Positions 14,805 through 23,132 of a stretch of 64,000 nucleotides of DNA are shown here, one piece after another. The notes beneath the pieces are model-generated. The model made no database searches and was not told the DNA's origin. It worked only from the letters and a program-made list of their open reading frames with translations. A program made the translations under genes and the position numbers. How positions within the stretch are numbered: the first letter of the stretch is position 1; each line of letters starts with the position of its first letter. Source of the stretch: an uncultured Clostridia bacterium (GTDB taxonomy: Bacteria; Bacillota; Clostridia; TANB77; CAG-508); NCBI GenBank assembly GCA_934168355.1, contig CAKPNI010000001.1, forward strand, positions 1 to 64,000, given 5' to 3'.

Positions 14805-15800
14805 ATGGATTTATATGAGAAAAATGGGAATATTTTATACATACTAAATGTATTAAAAAAATATAGTGATGAAGAACATATGCTTTCTGCTGCAGATATG
14901 CAAAGGAAAATCAAGAAGATATATGATGTTGAAATAGACACAAGAACAATAAGAAGAAATATTAACCTGCTAAAATATAAACTTGATTATGATATAAGTA
15001 CTAGAGAAGAAAATGGAAAAGGATATTATCTAAATAGAGACCCGGAAACAGACTTTGAACAGGGAGAAGTTAGAGCTATAATTGATAATTTTAGTTATGC
15101 AAATTACATTGTTCCAAGTGTTGCAAAGCAAATTATAAAAAAATGTAAAAATATGCAAACTGTATATGAAAATGAAAAATTAAAAGATTACCAAATATAT
15201 TCAGTAAATAGTAAAACAGAAAATGCAGAAGTAATAAAAAATATAGAAGATATTTCTAATAGTATTTATAATAACAATAAAATAAAATTTGAATATTGGA
15301 AATATGAAATAACAAATAAATTAGAAAAGAAAATAGTAAGCATACCAACTGTTTCGCCTTTTGCAATTGTATATAATAAACAGGAATTTTATTTTATAGG
15401 GATAAAAGATGGACAAGATAAATTTTATCACTATAGATTAGATAGAATGAAAAATGTAAAAGAATTAAATGAAAAAATAACTATTAAAAAAACTAAAACT
15501 CAAATTAAAGAATTTGCAGAATCTACGGTAGAAATGTTTGGTGGACCAAAAGAAGAGATTGAGGCAATCTGTAACAGACTTCTTTTAAATTCTATATTTG
15601 ACGTTTTTGGTAAAAATGTTACTATTGAAAAAATTTCGGGAGATGAAGAGAATATTAAATTAATAGTCGATTCAAATCCAATGGGCTTTAGGATGTGGGC
15701 TATGAGAAATATTGATATGGTTGAGGTAATTAAGCCTGAAAAACTAAGAAATGAAATGAAAGAAATTGTCCAAAAAGCAATGGAAAAATATAAGATATAA
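14805..15800 (+). CDS. WYL-domain transcriptional regulator
   Basis: The protein has 331 aa. ATG 14805 is preferred over 14799 because AGGGAG ends only 1 base before the latter. The N-terminus is a winged helix-turn-helix (MLSAADMQRKIKKIYDVEIDTRTIRRNINLL). The middle of the protein is a WYL-type ligand-binding domain (KIKFEYWKYE, FYFIGIKDGQDKFYHYRLDRM), followed by a WCX-like C-terminus. WYL regulators of the BrxR/CapW type control phage-defence operons and bind nucleic-acid ligands. Here it lies between two promoters that share the same 15-bp motif, so it is a good candidate for binding that motif. Confidence 0.85.
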   Translation: MDLYEKNGNILYILNVLKKYSDEEHMLSAADMQRKIKKIYDVEIDTRTIRRNINLLKYKLDYDISTREENGKGYYLNRDPETDFEQGEVRAIIDNFSYANYIVPSVAKQIIKKCKNMQTVYENEKLKDYQIYSVNSKTENAEVIKNIEDISNSIYNNNKIKFEYWKYEITNKLEKKIVSIPTVSPFAIVYNKQEFYFIGIKDGQDKFYHYRLDRMKNVKELNEKITIKKTKTQIKEFAESTVEMFGGPKEEIEAICNRLLLNSIFDVFGKNVTIEKISGDEENIKLIVDSNPMGFRMWAMRNIDMVEVIKPEKLRNEMKEIVQKAMEKYKI

Positions 15801-15804
15801 TAAT

Positions 15805-15819
15805 GCATTGTGTGACCAT
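15805..15819 (+). promoter_or_regulatory. Shared operator-like motif, copy 2
   Basis: GCATTGTGTGACCAT lies 116 bases before the 15921 start. A TATAAT (15848-15853) begins 28 bases after it. The sequence is identical to copy 1 at 12018. Confidence 0.6.
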
Positions 15820-15920
15820 GTATATTCAAATCTTCTTTATTTTAATGTATAATATGTGCATGAAATATGGGGGGAGTTTATATTAATTAATACCCAAAAT
15901 TTATTAAGGAGGAATATAAA

Positions 15921-17519
15921 TTGGTCAAAAAGTATCTATTAGATGCAGAAGATGAAGAAATAATAGAAGAGCTAGATGATTTGTGTGGAGTTGCGCAAAA
16001 TAAAGAAGTGTTAAGAGATATAATACTTTATATAAAATTAAGGCAGAACAATGAATTGGACTTGGGAAATTACAATATAATTGTAAGAAATAGTTCATCT
16101 TATAATTTACTAAATGATTTACTAAAAGTTTGCGCAAAGGTTTTCCTAAAATATAATATCATAGAAAATGAAAAAATATGTTATTTTGATAAAATTGTAA
16201 ATAATAGAAGAGACTGTTTATTTGATAGAATTGCCGGAATTGAAGATTCTATAATTGTTATTAATGATAGGAAATTAAGAATTAATTATAATGATGAGCT
16301 AGAAAATTTAAATAGAATTATTAGGCAGTATAAAAACAAAATTTTTATATTTGAAGATTCTAATTTCTGTGAGGGAGAAACAGATAGCGAACTTGGGGAA
16401 GTTGCAGCATTTAGAATGAAAATAAATAAAATTTCATTAGATGATAAAATTATGTATTGTAAAAATAAATTTGATGCACAAAATTTAAGGTACAAAAAAC
16501 AAGATTTAAGGGCATATGCTGATGTTCCTTTTTGGATTTTGAAAAATATGGTTATAAAATTAATAATAGAATGCAAGAGTAAAAAATTAGATTTTATAGA
16601 TTCAAAAATGCTAAAAAATAATAAGAAATTTTATACTGATAAGAATGAACCTGAAAGAAGAAATGAAAGAAAAAACTCAAAACAAAAAATTACAGCAAAT
16701 GAAGAACTAAATAATTTGATTGGTTTAGATGAAATAAAAAAGCAAGTAGAAAAAATACTTAATTATATAAAAATAAATAAAGAAAGAGGCCAAATGCCAT
16801 CATTACATATGTGTTTTACAGGAAATCCGGGAACAGGAAAGACAAGTATTGCAAGAATTATAGGAAAGATATTTGAAGAGGAAAGCATATTAAGTGGTAG
16901 TGGAGATTTTGTGGAAATTCATGGTAGGGATTTGGTTGACAAATATGTTGGATGGACTGCCCAAAGGGTACATAATACAGTTGAAAAAGCTATTGGTGGA
17001 GTTTTATTTATTGATGAAGCATATAGTCTGGTAACAAATACAAGGGGAAGCTTTGAAGATGAAGCAATTGCAACATTAATAAAAGAAATGGAAGACCACA
17101 GAAACGAGGTTTGCATTATACTTGCAGGTTATACTAAAGAAATGAAAAATCTTATAAAACTTAATCCGGGATTTGAAAGCAGAATTCAATTTACTATTAA
17201 TTTTCCAAATTATAATGAAGAAGAGTTATTGGAAATTTTTAGTGGATTGTGCAAAAAAGAAAAATATAGGTTAGCTAGTAATTGCAAAGATATTTTAATT
17301 GATAATTTTAAAAAGGCTAAAAATCAAGAGAATTTTGGGAATGGTAGATATGCTAGAAATTTATTTGAAAAGGTGAAATTTGAACAGGCTGATAGAATTG
17401 TTCAAACTAATAGTAAAGCTATAAATTCAATAGTTAAGAATGATATAGAAAAAGCTATTGATGGAATGGCAGTACATGAGGTAAAAAAGGTTAAGAAAAT
17501 TGGTTTTGGTACAAATTAA
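15921..17519 (+). CDS. AAA+ ATPase, CbxX/CfqX (SpoVK-like) type
   Basis: The protein has 532 aa. TTG 15921 follows AAGGAGG. The first 240 residues look like a degenerate ATPase or protein-interaction domain with no intact Walker A. The C-terminal AAA+ module (about 260-500) has Walker A GNPGTGKT (about 300), Walker B GVLFIDEAYSL and the arginine-finger region NPGFESRIQF. It matches the CbxX/CfqX/SpoVK subfamily, whose members remodel enzymes or act in sporulation and secretion-like systems. Its promoter carries the same 15-bp motif as the 12131 gene, which ties it to the nuclease/WYL block. Confidence 0.85.
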   Translation: MVKKYLLDAEDEEIIEELDDLCGVAQNKEVLRDIILYIKLRQNNELDLGNYNIIVRNSSSYNLLNDLLKVCAKVFLKYNIIENEKICYFDKIVNNRRDCLFDRIAGIEDSIIVINDRKLRINYNDELENLNRIIRQYKNKIFIFEDSNFCEGETDSELGEVAAFRMKINKISLDDKIMYCKNKFDAQNLRYKKQDLRAYADVPFWILKNMVIKLIIECKSKKLDFIDSKMLKNNKKFYTDKNEPERRNERKNSKQKITANEELNNLIGLDEIKKQVEKILNYIKINKERGQMPSLHMCFTGNPGTGKTSIARIIGKIFEEESILSGSGDFVEIHGRDLVDKYVGWTAQRVHNTVEKAIGGVLFIDEAYSLVTNTRGSFEDEAIATLIKEMEDHRNEVCIILAGYTKEMKNLIKLNPGFESRIQFTINFPNYNEEELLEIFSGLCKKEKYRLASNCKDILIDNFKKAKNQENFGNGRYARNLFEKVKFEQADRIVQTNSKAINSIVKNDIEKAIDGMAVHEVKKVKKIGFGTN

Positions 17520-17581
17520 TTGGAAATATATTATTACTAGTTAATAAAAATAATTGTTTTTTGGAATAGAACCATATAAAG

Positions 17582-17628
17582 TGAACCCAAATTATTAGAA
17601 AAAGTTTAATAATTTGAGTTCATTTTCA
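17582..17628. terminator. Bidirectional terminator between AAA+ gene and asnB
   Basis: TGAACCCAAATTATTA and TAATAATTTGAGTTCA form a long stem, with T-rich sequence to the right and A-rich to the left. It sits between two convergent genes. Confidence 0.75.
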
Positions 17629-17629
17629 T

Positions 17630-19477
17630 TTAAATCTCAATTCTAGGACTATACTCTTCAAGCCACATATTTACCTGACACAAATAGGCCATAAGTTGAG
17701 GTCCTGTCATCAACTGTCCAAACCAAGGACGAGTAAAAGCCTTGCCATCAGTATTCAAAATATCCAAAATAAAATCACGGTTAAGCAAATAATTAATAGG
17801 TCTAGAGCTATCTTTCATAATTTCAGTAAGCATACTCTTAACTGCTACCAAATAAGTAGGGTTAAAAGTCTTAGGATAAGGAGATTTCTTTCTATCTACA
17901 ATTTCATCAGGCAAAACACCTTTCATAATATGCCTTAAAAGGCCTTTTTCTCTGCCTTTATAAGCTTTCATTTCCCAAGGTACATTATACATATACTGAG
18001 CTAACCTGTAATCGCAAAAAGGAACACGAACTTCAAAACCATTTGCCATACTCATTCTATCTGCACGTTCTAAAAGAGTTTGCATAAACCATGTAATTGT
18101 AAGATAAGAAATTTTACGTTTTTCGGCAGTATCAAAAGAATCGGTATCTAAAATTTCAACATTAGATAAACTTTGATTATATCTAAAATCTATATAATCT
18201 GTTAAATTTACTTTACTTGAAATAGATGGATTTAAAAGTTTAGTTCTTTCAAGTTTTGCAATAGACCAAGGAAAAGTACCTGAATTTAAACTATCTTCAC
18301 GGAAAAACCATGGATATCCACCAAAAATTTCATCTGCACATTCTCCCATTAAAGTAACGGTTTTTTCCTTTTTTACTTCTTTACAAAATAGATATAAAGA
18401 AGAATCTACATCTGCCATTCCGGGCATATCACGAGTTATCATTGCTTCTTTTAAACTTGACGCAAGCTCAGGTGTATCTAACATTACAGTATGATGTTTA
18501 GAGTAAGTTGATTTATTCATTAAATCTATATAATAATTATCTGAATTAGGCTGAAAATCAGATTTAACAAAGTTTTTATCATTATCTACATAATCTACCG
18601 AATAAGTATCTAATGGTGCCATATCTTTTTTTTGCATATAATCAGAGGTAAATTTAGTAATTATGCTAGAGTCTAAACCTCCTGATAAAAATGTACAAAT
18701 AGGCATATCTGAAACCAATTGTCTTGAAATGGCATCTTTTAATAAAGAATCTAAATGATTACAAGTTTCATCAAAATCTTCCAAATGACGTTTAGATTTT
18801 AGTTCCCAATATTGTTCAATATGAAGACCAGACTTGTTATATACTGCAAAATGGGCAGGTTTAATTTCATATACATTTTTATAAATAGTAAAGCCGGGAG
18901 TATGGCTAGGGCCAATTCCAAACAATTCAGAAATTCCTTGAGAGTCAATAATTTTTTCAAAATTAGGATACTTAAAAATTGCTTTCAATTCAGAAGCAAA
19001 TAGAAGTCCACCATCAAATTCAGTATAAAATAAAGGTTTAACTCCAAAATGGTCTCTTGCCATAAAAAGCTCCTGAGTCTTGGTGTTCCAAATAGCAAAA
19101 CTAAAAATTCCATTTAAGTGGTTTACTACATCTTTACCATAATATATGTAGCTTTTTAAAAGAACTTCAGTATCACAATGACCATAAAATGTAAAGCCAT
19201 TTTCAGTTAAAGTTTTCCTTAGTTCTTTTGTATTATAAATTTGCCCATTATAAACAATCACATATTCACCTTGGTTAAAACGTTGAACCATAGGTTGTTT
19301 GCCACCTTCTGGGTCAATAACAATAAGTCTTTTATGACCAAGAGCAACATTATTATTTAGGTAAAGACCTTCTTCATCAGGTCCACGATTACTTAACGAT
19401 TGGGTCATAGTATTTATGACATTTTTCTTATTAGGTAATTCTTTTTTATAATTTACCAAACCAACAATTCCACACAT
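17630..19477 (-). CDS. asnB: Asparagine synthase (glutamine-hydrolysing)
   Basis: The protein has 615 aa, the normal length for this form. It makes asparagine from aspartate, glutamine and ATP. It begins MCGIVGLVNY, so Cys2 becomes the glutaminase nucleophile after Met removal. Class II amidotransferase residues follow (SNRGPDEEG about 30-38, IVYNGQIYN about 74-82, GHCDTEVLL). The synthetase domain carries the pyrophosphate loop LSGGLDSS (about 265-272) and GECADEIFGGYPW. GAAAGGA lies 8 bases before the start on the minus strand. It stands as a single gene. Confidence 0.95.
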   Translation of the reverse strand: MCGIVGLVNYKKELPNKKNVINTMTQSLSNRGPDEEGLYLNNNVALGHKRLIVIDPEGGKQPMVQRFNQGEYVIVYNGQIYNTKELRKTLTENGFTFYGHCDTEVLLKSYIYYGKDVVNHLNGIFSFAIWNTKTQELFMARDHFGVKPLFYTEFDGGLLFASELKAIFKYPNFEKIIDSQGISELFGIGPSHTPGFTIYKNVYEIKPAHFAVYNKSGLHIEQYWELKSKRHLEDFDETCNHLDSLLKDAISRQLVSDMPICTFLSGGLDSSIITKFTSDYMQKKDMAPLDTYSVDYVDNDKNFVKSDFQPNSDNYYIDLMNKSTYSKHHTVMLDTPELASSLKEAMITRDMPGMADVDSSLYLFCKEVKKEKTVTLMGECADEIFGGYPWFFREDSLNSGTFPWSIAKLERTKLLNPSISSKVNLTDYIDFRYNQSLSNVEILDTDSFDTAEKRKISYLTITWFMQTLLERADRMSMANGFEVRVPFCDYRLAQYMYNVPWEMKAYKGREKGLLRHIMKGVLPDEIVDRKKSPYPKTFNPTYLVAVKSMLTEIMKDSSRPINYLLNRDFILDILNTDGKAFTRPWFGQLMTGPQLMAYLCQVNMWLEEYSPRIEI

Positions 19478-19567
19478 AAAACTTATCCTTTCTATATAAT
19501 AAAAATTTATTCAATACCAGTATATGAAAGGGTTTCAAAAAATGTGAAAATAAATTGGCTACAATAG

Positions 19568-19596
19568 TTGACAAATGCGAAAAAAAAATGTATAAT
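19568..19596 (+). promoter_or_regulatory. Promoter of rpmF-secG
   Basis: Perfect TTGACA (19568-19573) and TATAAT (19591-19596) with a 17-base spacer. Confidence 0.93.
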
Positions 19597-19667
19597 CTTA
19601 TGGTATTGATAAAAGTGAAAATATGGTATAACACATATATATCGATTAACAAGAGGAGGGAATAAAA

Positions 19668-19856
19668 ATGGCACAACCAAAAAGAAGATGGTCAAAAGCT
19701 AGAACACATAGCAAAAGATCAACATGGAAATTAGAAACACCAAAATTTGCAAAATGTTCAAATTGTGGAGAACCAGTATTACCACACACATTATGTTCAA
19801 ACTGTGGATACTATGATGGAAAACAAATCGTAGTAAAAAAAGATAATAATGAATAA
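19668..19856 (+). CDS. rpmF: Ribosomal protein L32
   Basis: The protein has 62 aa. MAQPKRRWSKARTHSKRS is the standard basic L32 start. Two CxxC pairs (CSNCGE and CSNCGYYDG, about 31-47) form the zinc-binding variant of L32. AAGAGGAGGG precedes ATG 19668. It shares a strong promoter with secG. Confidence 0.97.
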   Translation: MAQPKRRWSKARTHSKRSTWKLETPKFAKCSNCGEPVLPHTLCSNCGYYDGKQIVVKKDNNE

Positions 19857-19883
19857 TTTAAATCCATCAGGGAGGAAAAATAA

Positions 19884-20132
19884 ATGCAAATAGTAAAAGG
19901 TATAGTTATAGGAATTTATTTTATAGTTTGTTTAGCTTTAGTAATCCTTGCAATGGTACAATCTAAAGAAGATGCAGGTTTGTCATCTACAATAACTGGG
20001 ACATCGGCTAATAACTTCTTTGAGAAAAATAAAGGAAATACCAAAGAAGGAAAACAGAAGAAGTGGACAGTTATTTTAGGTATTATACTTGTAGTACTTT
20101 GCATTGTTTTAGGAGCTATATATTCAATTTAA
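19884..20132 (+). CDS. secG: Preprotein translocase subunit SecG
   Basis: The protein has 82 aa. It has two transmembrane helices (about 5-25 and 60-80) around the loop SKEDAGLSSTITG, the conserved cytoplasmic segment of SecG. It is part of the SecYEG channel and stimulates translocation. GGGAGG precedes ATG 19884. It lies 27 bases after rpmF and ahead of a terminator. Confidence 0.93.
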   Translation: MQIVKGIVIGIYFIVCLALVILAMVQSKEDAGLSSTITGTSANNFFEKNKGNTKEGKQKKWTVILGIILVVLCIVLGAIYSI

Positions 20133-20143
20133 CAATGAGAATT

Positions 20144-20174
20144 AAAGAGTAGTTTGAAGGCTATTCTTTTTTTT
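20144..20174 (+). terminator. Terminator after secG
   Basis: AAAGAGTAG-TTTGAAGG-CTATTCTTT followed by T residues. Confidence 0.8.
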
Positions 20175-20302
20175 GTTGGAAAAAATTTGTTGAAAAAGTT
20201 TGTTATTTTTGATTATGGATTCTTTCCAAATCTTTCATTTGAAAAGTTCTTTAATATATGTTAACATAATTTCAAAGAACTAAAATGAAAGGTCTTGATA
20301 CT

Positions 20303-20578
20303 ATGGACAAAATTAAAAATATAATAAAATTAAATTATTTAAAAGATTTATTAGCAAATTTAGACAAAACAGATTTAAAAATTATGAAATATGGACTCAA
20401 GATATGTTTTGGCATTCTATTGTTTTCTGTAATGCTTTTATCATTTTATCTAACTGCTACTCATAATGTTTTCTTGTATGAGCTTGGAATCACTATTTTT
20501 AGAGTTAGTACATATATTGCGGTTGAATTTGTGGTTTGTGGAATTGTGGTGGATACGATAAAGAAGGGGACAACATAA
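20303..20578 (+). CDS. Small membrane protein, unknown
   Basis: The protein has 91 aa from ATG 20303, which is preceded by AAAGG at 9 bases; an upstream in-frame ATG at 20285 overlaps that site. An amphipathic N-terminus (IKNIIKLNYLKDLLANLDKTDL) is followed by two hydrophobic helices (about 30-55 and 60-85). No family recognised. It lies alone between the secG terminator and galE. Confidence 0.6.
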   Translation: MDKIKNIIKLNYLKDLLANLDKTDLKIMKYGLKICFGILLFSVMLLSFYLTATHNVFLYELGITIFRVSTYIAVEFVVCGIVVDTIKKGTT

Positions 20579-20638
20579 TTCCGCAAATTTCGACAATAGT
20601 ATAGACAAATGGATTAAATCTATAACATATAGGAAAAA

Positions 20639-20682
20639 TAGGTTCATTTTTTATGCAAAAAAAGATGCAAAAAATGAACCTA
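20639..20682. repeat. Perfect 14-bp inverted repeat upstream of galE
   Basis: TAGGTTCATTTTTT (20639-20652) and AAAAAATGAACCTA (20669-20682). No T-run follows on the plus strand, so it is not an obvious terminator for plus-strand genes. It lies about 75 bases before galE. A single Spo0A-box-like TGTCGAA (minus strand, 20589-20595) is nearby. Confidence 0.6.
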
Positions 20683-20755
20683 AAAAGAAAAACGAAAAAC
20701 TTGCATAATTATTACTATAGTGATAAAATTAGAAAAAAATTCAAGGAGGTAAAAA

Positions 20756-21760
20756 ATGGCAATATTATTACCAGGAGGAGCAGGATATATAGGAAGTCAT
20801 ACTGCTGTAGAATTATTAAAACAAGGAAAAGATATAGTTATAGTAGACAATTTTTCAAATAGTAATCAAAAAGCGTTAGATGCAATAAAAGAATTAACAG
20901 GAAAAGATTTTAAATTCTATGAAATAGACTATATGGATAGAGAAAAATTAGAAAAAGTTTTTGAGGAAAATGAAATAGAAGCGGTTATAAATTTTGCAGG
21001 ATTTAAAGCTGTTGGAGAATCTGTAAGAGAACCACTAAAATATTATTATGATAATGTATCAGGAGCAATAATATTACTTCAAACAATGGCAAAATATGGA
21101 GTAAAAGAATTTGTATTTAGCTCATCAGCTACAATATATGGAGAACAAAGTGAGCCAAGATATGTAGAAACAATGGAAAGAAAAACAGCTTCAAGTCCTT
21201 ATGGAACTACAAAAATAATGATAGAAAAAATATTAGAAGATTTATATGCTGCAGATAATAGTTGGAAAATATCAATACTTAGATACTTTAACCCAGTTGG
21301 TGCACACGAATCTGGATTACTTGGAGAAAATCCAAATGGAATACCAAATAATTTAATGCCTTATGTTCAAAAAGTAGCAGTTGGAGAATTAAAAGAATTA
21401 ACAATATTTGGAAATGATTACAACACAAAAGATGGAACTTGTGAAAGAGATTTCTTACATGTTGTAGATTTAGCTATTGGACATATAAAAGCTTTAGAAA
21501 AGTTAGATACAGTTCAAAATGGAATTTATTACTATAATTTAGGAACAGGAAAACCAGTAAGTGTATTAGAACTAGTAAATGCATTTATGAAGGTCAATAA
21601 TGTAGAAATACCATTCAAATTTGGACCAAGAAGAGCAGGAGATTTAGCAGCTTTTTGCGCTGACCCAACTAAAGCTGAAACAGAATTAGGATGGAAGGCT
21701 CAAAGAACGATTGAAGATATGTGTAGAGATTCTTGGAATTATATACAGAAAAATAAATAA
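20756..21760 (+). CDS. galE: UDP-glucose 4-epimerase
   Basis: The protein has 334 aa. It interconverts UDP-glucose and UDP-galactose. The NAD-binding GGAGYIGSH loop is at 7-15. The catalytic YGTTK (about 149-153) follows the SSSATIYG segment. PVGAHESGLLGENP and CERDFLHVVDLA are typical GalE stretches. AAGGAGG precedes ATG 20756. It supplies UDP-galactose for the polysaccharide locus, including the later Glf mutase. The gene begins a same-strand run through the locus. Confidence 0.95.
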   Translation: MAILLPGGAGYIGSHTAVELLKQGKDIVIVDNFSNSNQKALDAIKELTGKDFKFYEIDYMDREKLEKVFEENEIEAVINFAGFKAVGESVREPLKYYYDNVSGAIILLQTMAKYGVKEFVFSSSATIYGEQSEPRYVETMERKTASSPYGTTKIMIEKILEDLYAADNSWKISILRYFNPVGAHESGLLGENPNGIPNNLMPYVQKVAVGELKELTIFGNDYNTKDGTCERDFLHVVDLAIGHIKALEKLDTVQNGIYYYNLGTGKPVSVLELVNAFMKVNNVEIPFKFGPRRAGDLAAFCADPTKAETELGWKAQRTIEDMCRDSWNYIQKNK

Positions 21761-21786
21761 TTTTTACTGAAAAAAGGATGCGAAAA

Positions 21787-22272
21787 ATGAATAAAAAAAT
21801 AAATATATTAAGAGCAATATTAATTATATTACTTTTAATAATGTTTGGAACAATATTTAATTTTTCAAATCAAAATGGTGATAAATCTGGAAGCTTAAGT
21901 AGAGAAGTTACAGAGAAAGTAACCCAGAATATAAATTCAATACAAAAACTAGAAAAAAGTGAGAAAGAAAAGGTTCTAAATAAAATTGAACATCATATAA
22001 GAAAGTTAGCTCATTTCTCACTTTATTTCACGGTTGGAATTTTAGCAATGAGCCTAATGAGTACATTTGATTTGAAAAATATAAAAAGAGCAAGAATAAG
22101 CTTAGGAATAAGTGCTTTATATGCAGTAACAGATGAATTTCACCAGTTGTTTATTCAAGATAGGACATCGTCAGTTTTTGATGTTTTGATTGATTCTAGT
22201 GGGGCTTTAACAGGAATTATTTTAACATTTTTAGTTATTCGTTTAGCTAAAAAAATACTAAAGAAAAGTTAA
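21787..22272 (+). CDS. VanZ-like family membrane protein
   Basis: The protein has 161 aa from ATG 21787. AAAGGATG sits just before it; the ATG at 21778 is part of that site. Four hydrophobic segments are visible. IRKLAHFSLYFTVGIL and ALYAVTDEFHQLFIQDRTSSVFDVLIDSSG are the VanZ signature regions (KxxHF; DExxQ). In enterococci VanZ gives low-level teicoplanin resistance, but most family members have no known role. It lies 27 bases after galE. Confidence 0.85.
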   Translation: MNKKINILRAILIILLLIMFGTIFNFSNQNGDKSGSLSREVTEKVTQNINSIQKLEKSEKEKVLNKIEHHIRKLAHFSLYFTVGILAMSLMSTFDLKNIKRARISLGISALYAVTDEFHQLFIQDRTSSVFDVLIDSSGALTGIILTFLVIRLAKKILKKS

Positions 22273-22328
22273 AATTATTATTTGATATTGAAAAATTTAT
22301 GTAAACTAACATAATTGCGTGAAATTTG

Positions 22329-22357
22329 TTGTGATGTGTCGAATTTTGTGCTATAAT
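22329..22357 (+). promoter_or_regulatory. Polysaccharide locus promoter with Spo0A-box-like site
   Basis: TTGTGA (22329-22334), 17-base spacer, TATAAT (22352-22357). TGTCGAA (22337-22343), the consensus Spo0A box, lies inside the spacer. It drives the priming transferase and possibly the genes after it. Confidence 0.6.
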
Positions 22358-22404
22358 AAAAAAGACAATTTTGTGATTAGAAAATTTATTGGGGGTAAAT
22401 TTTG

Positions 22405-23127
22405 ATGAAAATTAAAACAGGTGATTTAGAATATGTTACAAATGTTGAAGCAACAACAGCTTTAGTGCCATACAAAGATGTTTCTATATACAAAAGTAAA
22501 ATAAAAAGAAAATTTGAAAGTATTGTAAAAAGAACAGTTGATATATTTGGCGGAATTGTTGGTGCAATTGCATTAATTCCATTAACATTAATAATCTGGA
22601 TTGCTAATTTTATTTCTGGCGATAGAGGACCTCTATTTTATTCACAGGAAAGAATTGGAAAAGATGGCAAAAAATTTAAAATGTATAAGTTTCGTTCTAT
22701 GGTTATAGGAGCAGACGAAAAATTAAAAAAATATTTAGAAGAAAATGAAGAAGCAAGATTAGAATATAAAAAATATAAGAAAATGAAAGACGATCCTAGA
22801 GTTACTAAAATAGGAAAATTTATTAGAAAAACAAGTTTAGACGAGTTTCCTCAATTTATAAATGTTCTTAAAGGAGATATGAGCTTGGTTGGACCAAGAC
22901 CTTATTTGGAAAGAGAAAAAGAAGATATGACATATTTTTATAAGTACATAGTTTCTTGCAAACCTGGTGTTACAGGTCTTTGGCAAGTTAGTGGTAGAAG
23001 TAATGTTACTTTTGAGGATAGAATGAGAATGGATATGGAGTATTTTAGAAGGAATGGTTTACGAGTTGATGTGAAGATTTTAAGAAAAACGGTTGAAAAA
23101 CTACTAAGAAAAGAAGGGGCTGTATAG
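22405..23127 (+). CDS. Sugar-1-phosphate (priming) transferase
   Basis: The protein has 240 aa. It loads the first sugar phosphate onto undecaprenyl phosphate to start repeat-unit synthesis. One transmembrane hairpin near 48-70 (VDIFGGIVGAIALIPLTLI) is followed by the catalytic domain, with FYSQERIGKDGKKFKMYKFRSM, the TSLDEFPQFINVL motif and MSLVGPRPYLERE. This is the short form (EpsL/PglC-like), lacking the five-helix WbaP N-terminus. GGGGG precedes ATG 22405 at 9 bases. First gene of the assembly cluster. Confidence 0.93.
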   Translation: MKIKTGDLEYVTNVEATTALVPYKDVSIYKSKIKRKFESIVKRTVDIFGGIVGAIALIPLTLIIWIANFISGDRGPLFYSQERIGKDGKKFKMYKFRSMVIGADEKLKKYLEENEEARLEYKKYKKMKDDPRVTKIGKFIRKTSLDEFPQFINVLKGDMSLVGPRPYLEREKEDMTYFYKYIVSCKPGVTGLWQVSGRSNVTFEDRMRMDMEYFRRNGLRVDVKILRKTVEKLLRKEGAV

Positions 23128-23132
23128 TATTT

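Noticed and set aside
12018..15819. 15-bp direct repeat as attachment-site ends of an inserted element
   Set aside because: Both copies lie at the same distance before a gene start and just before a -35, which fits an operator better; no integrase lies between them.
20639..20682. Inverted repeat before galE as a terminator of the upstream gene
   Set aside because: No T-run follows on the plus strand. It is kept only as an inverted repeat.
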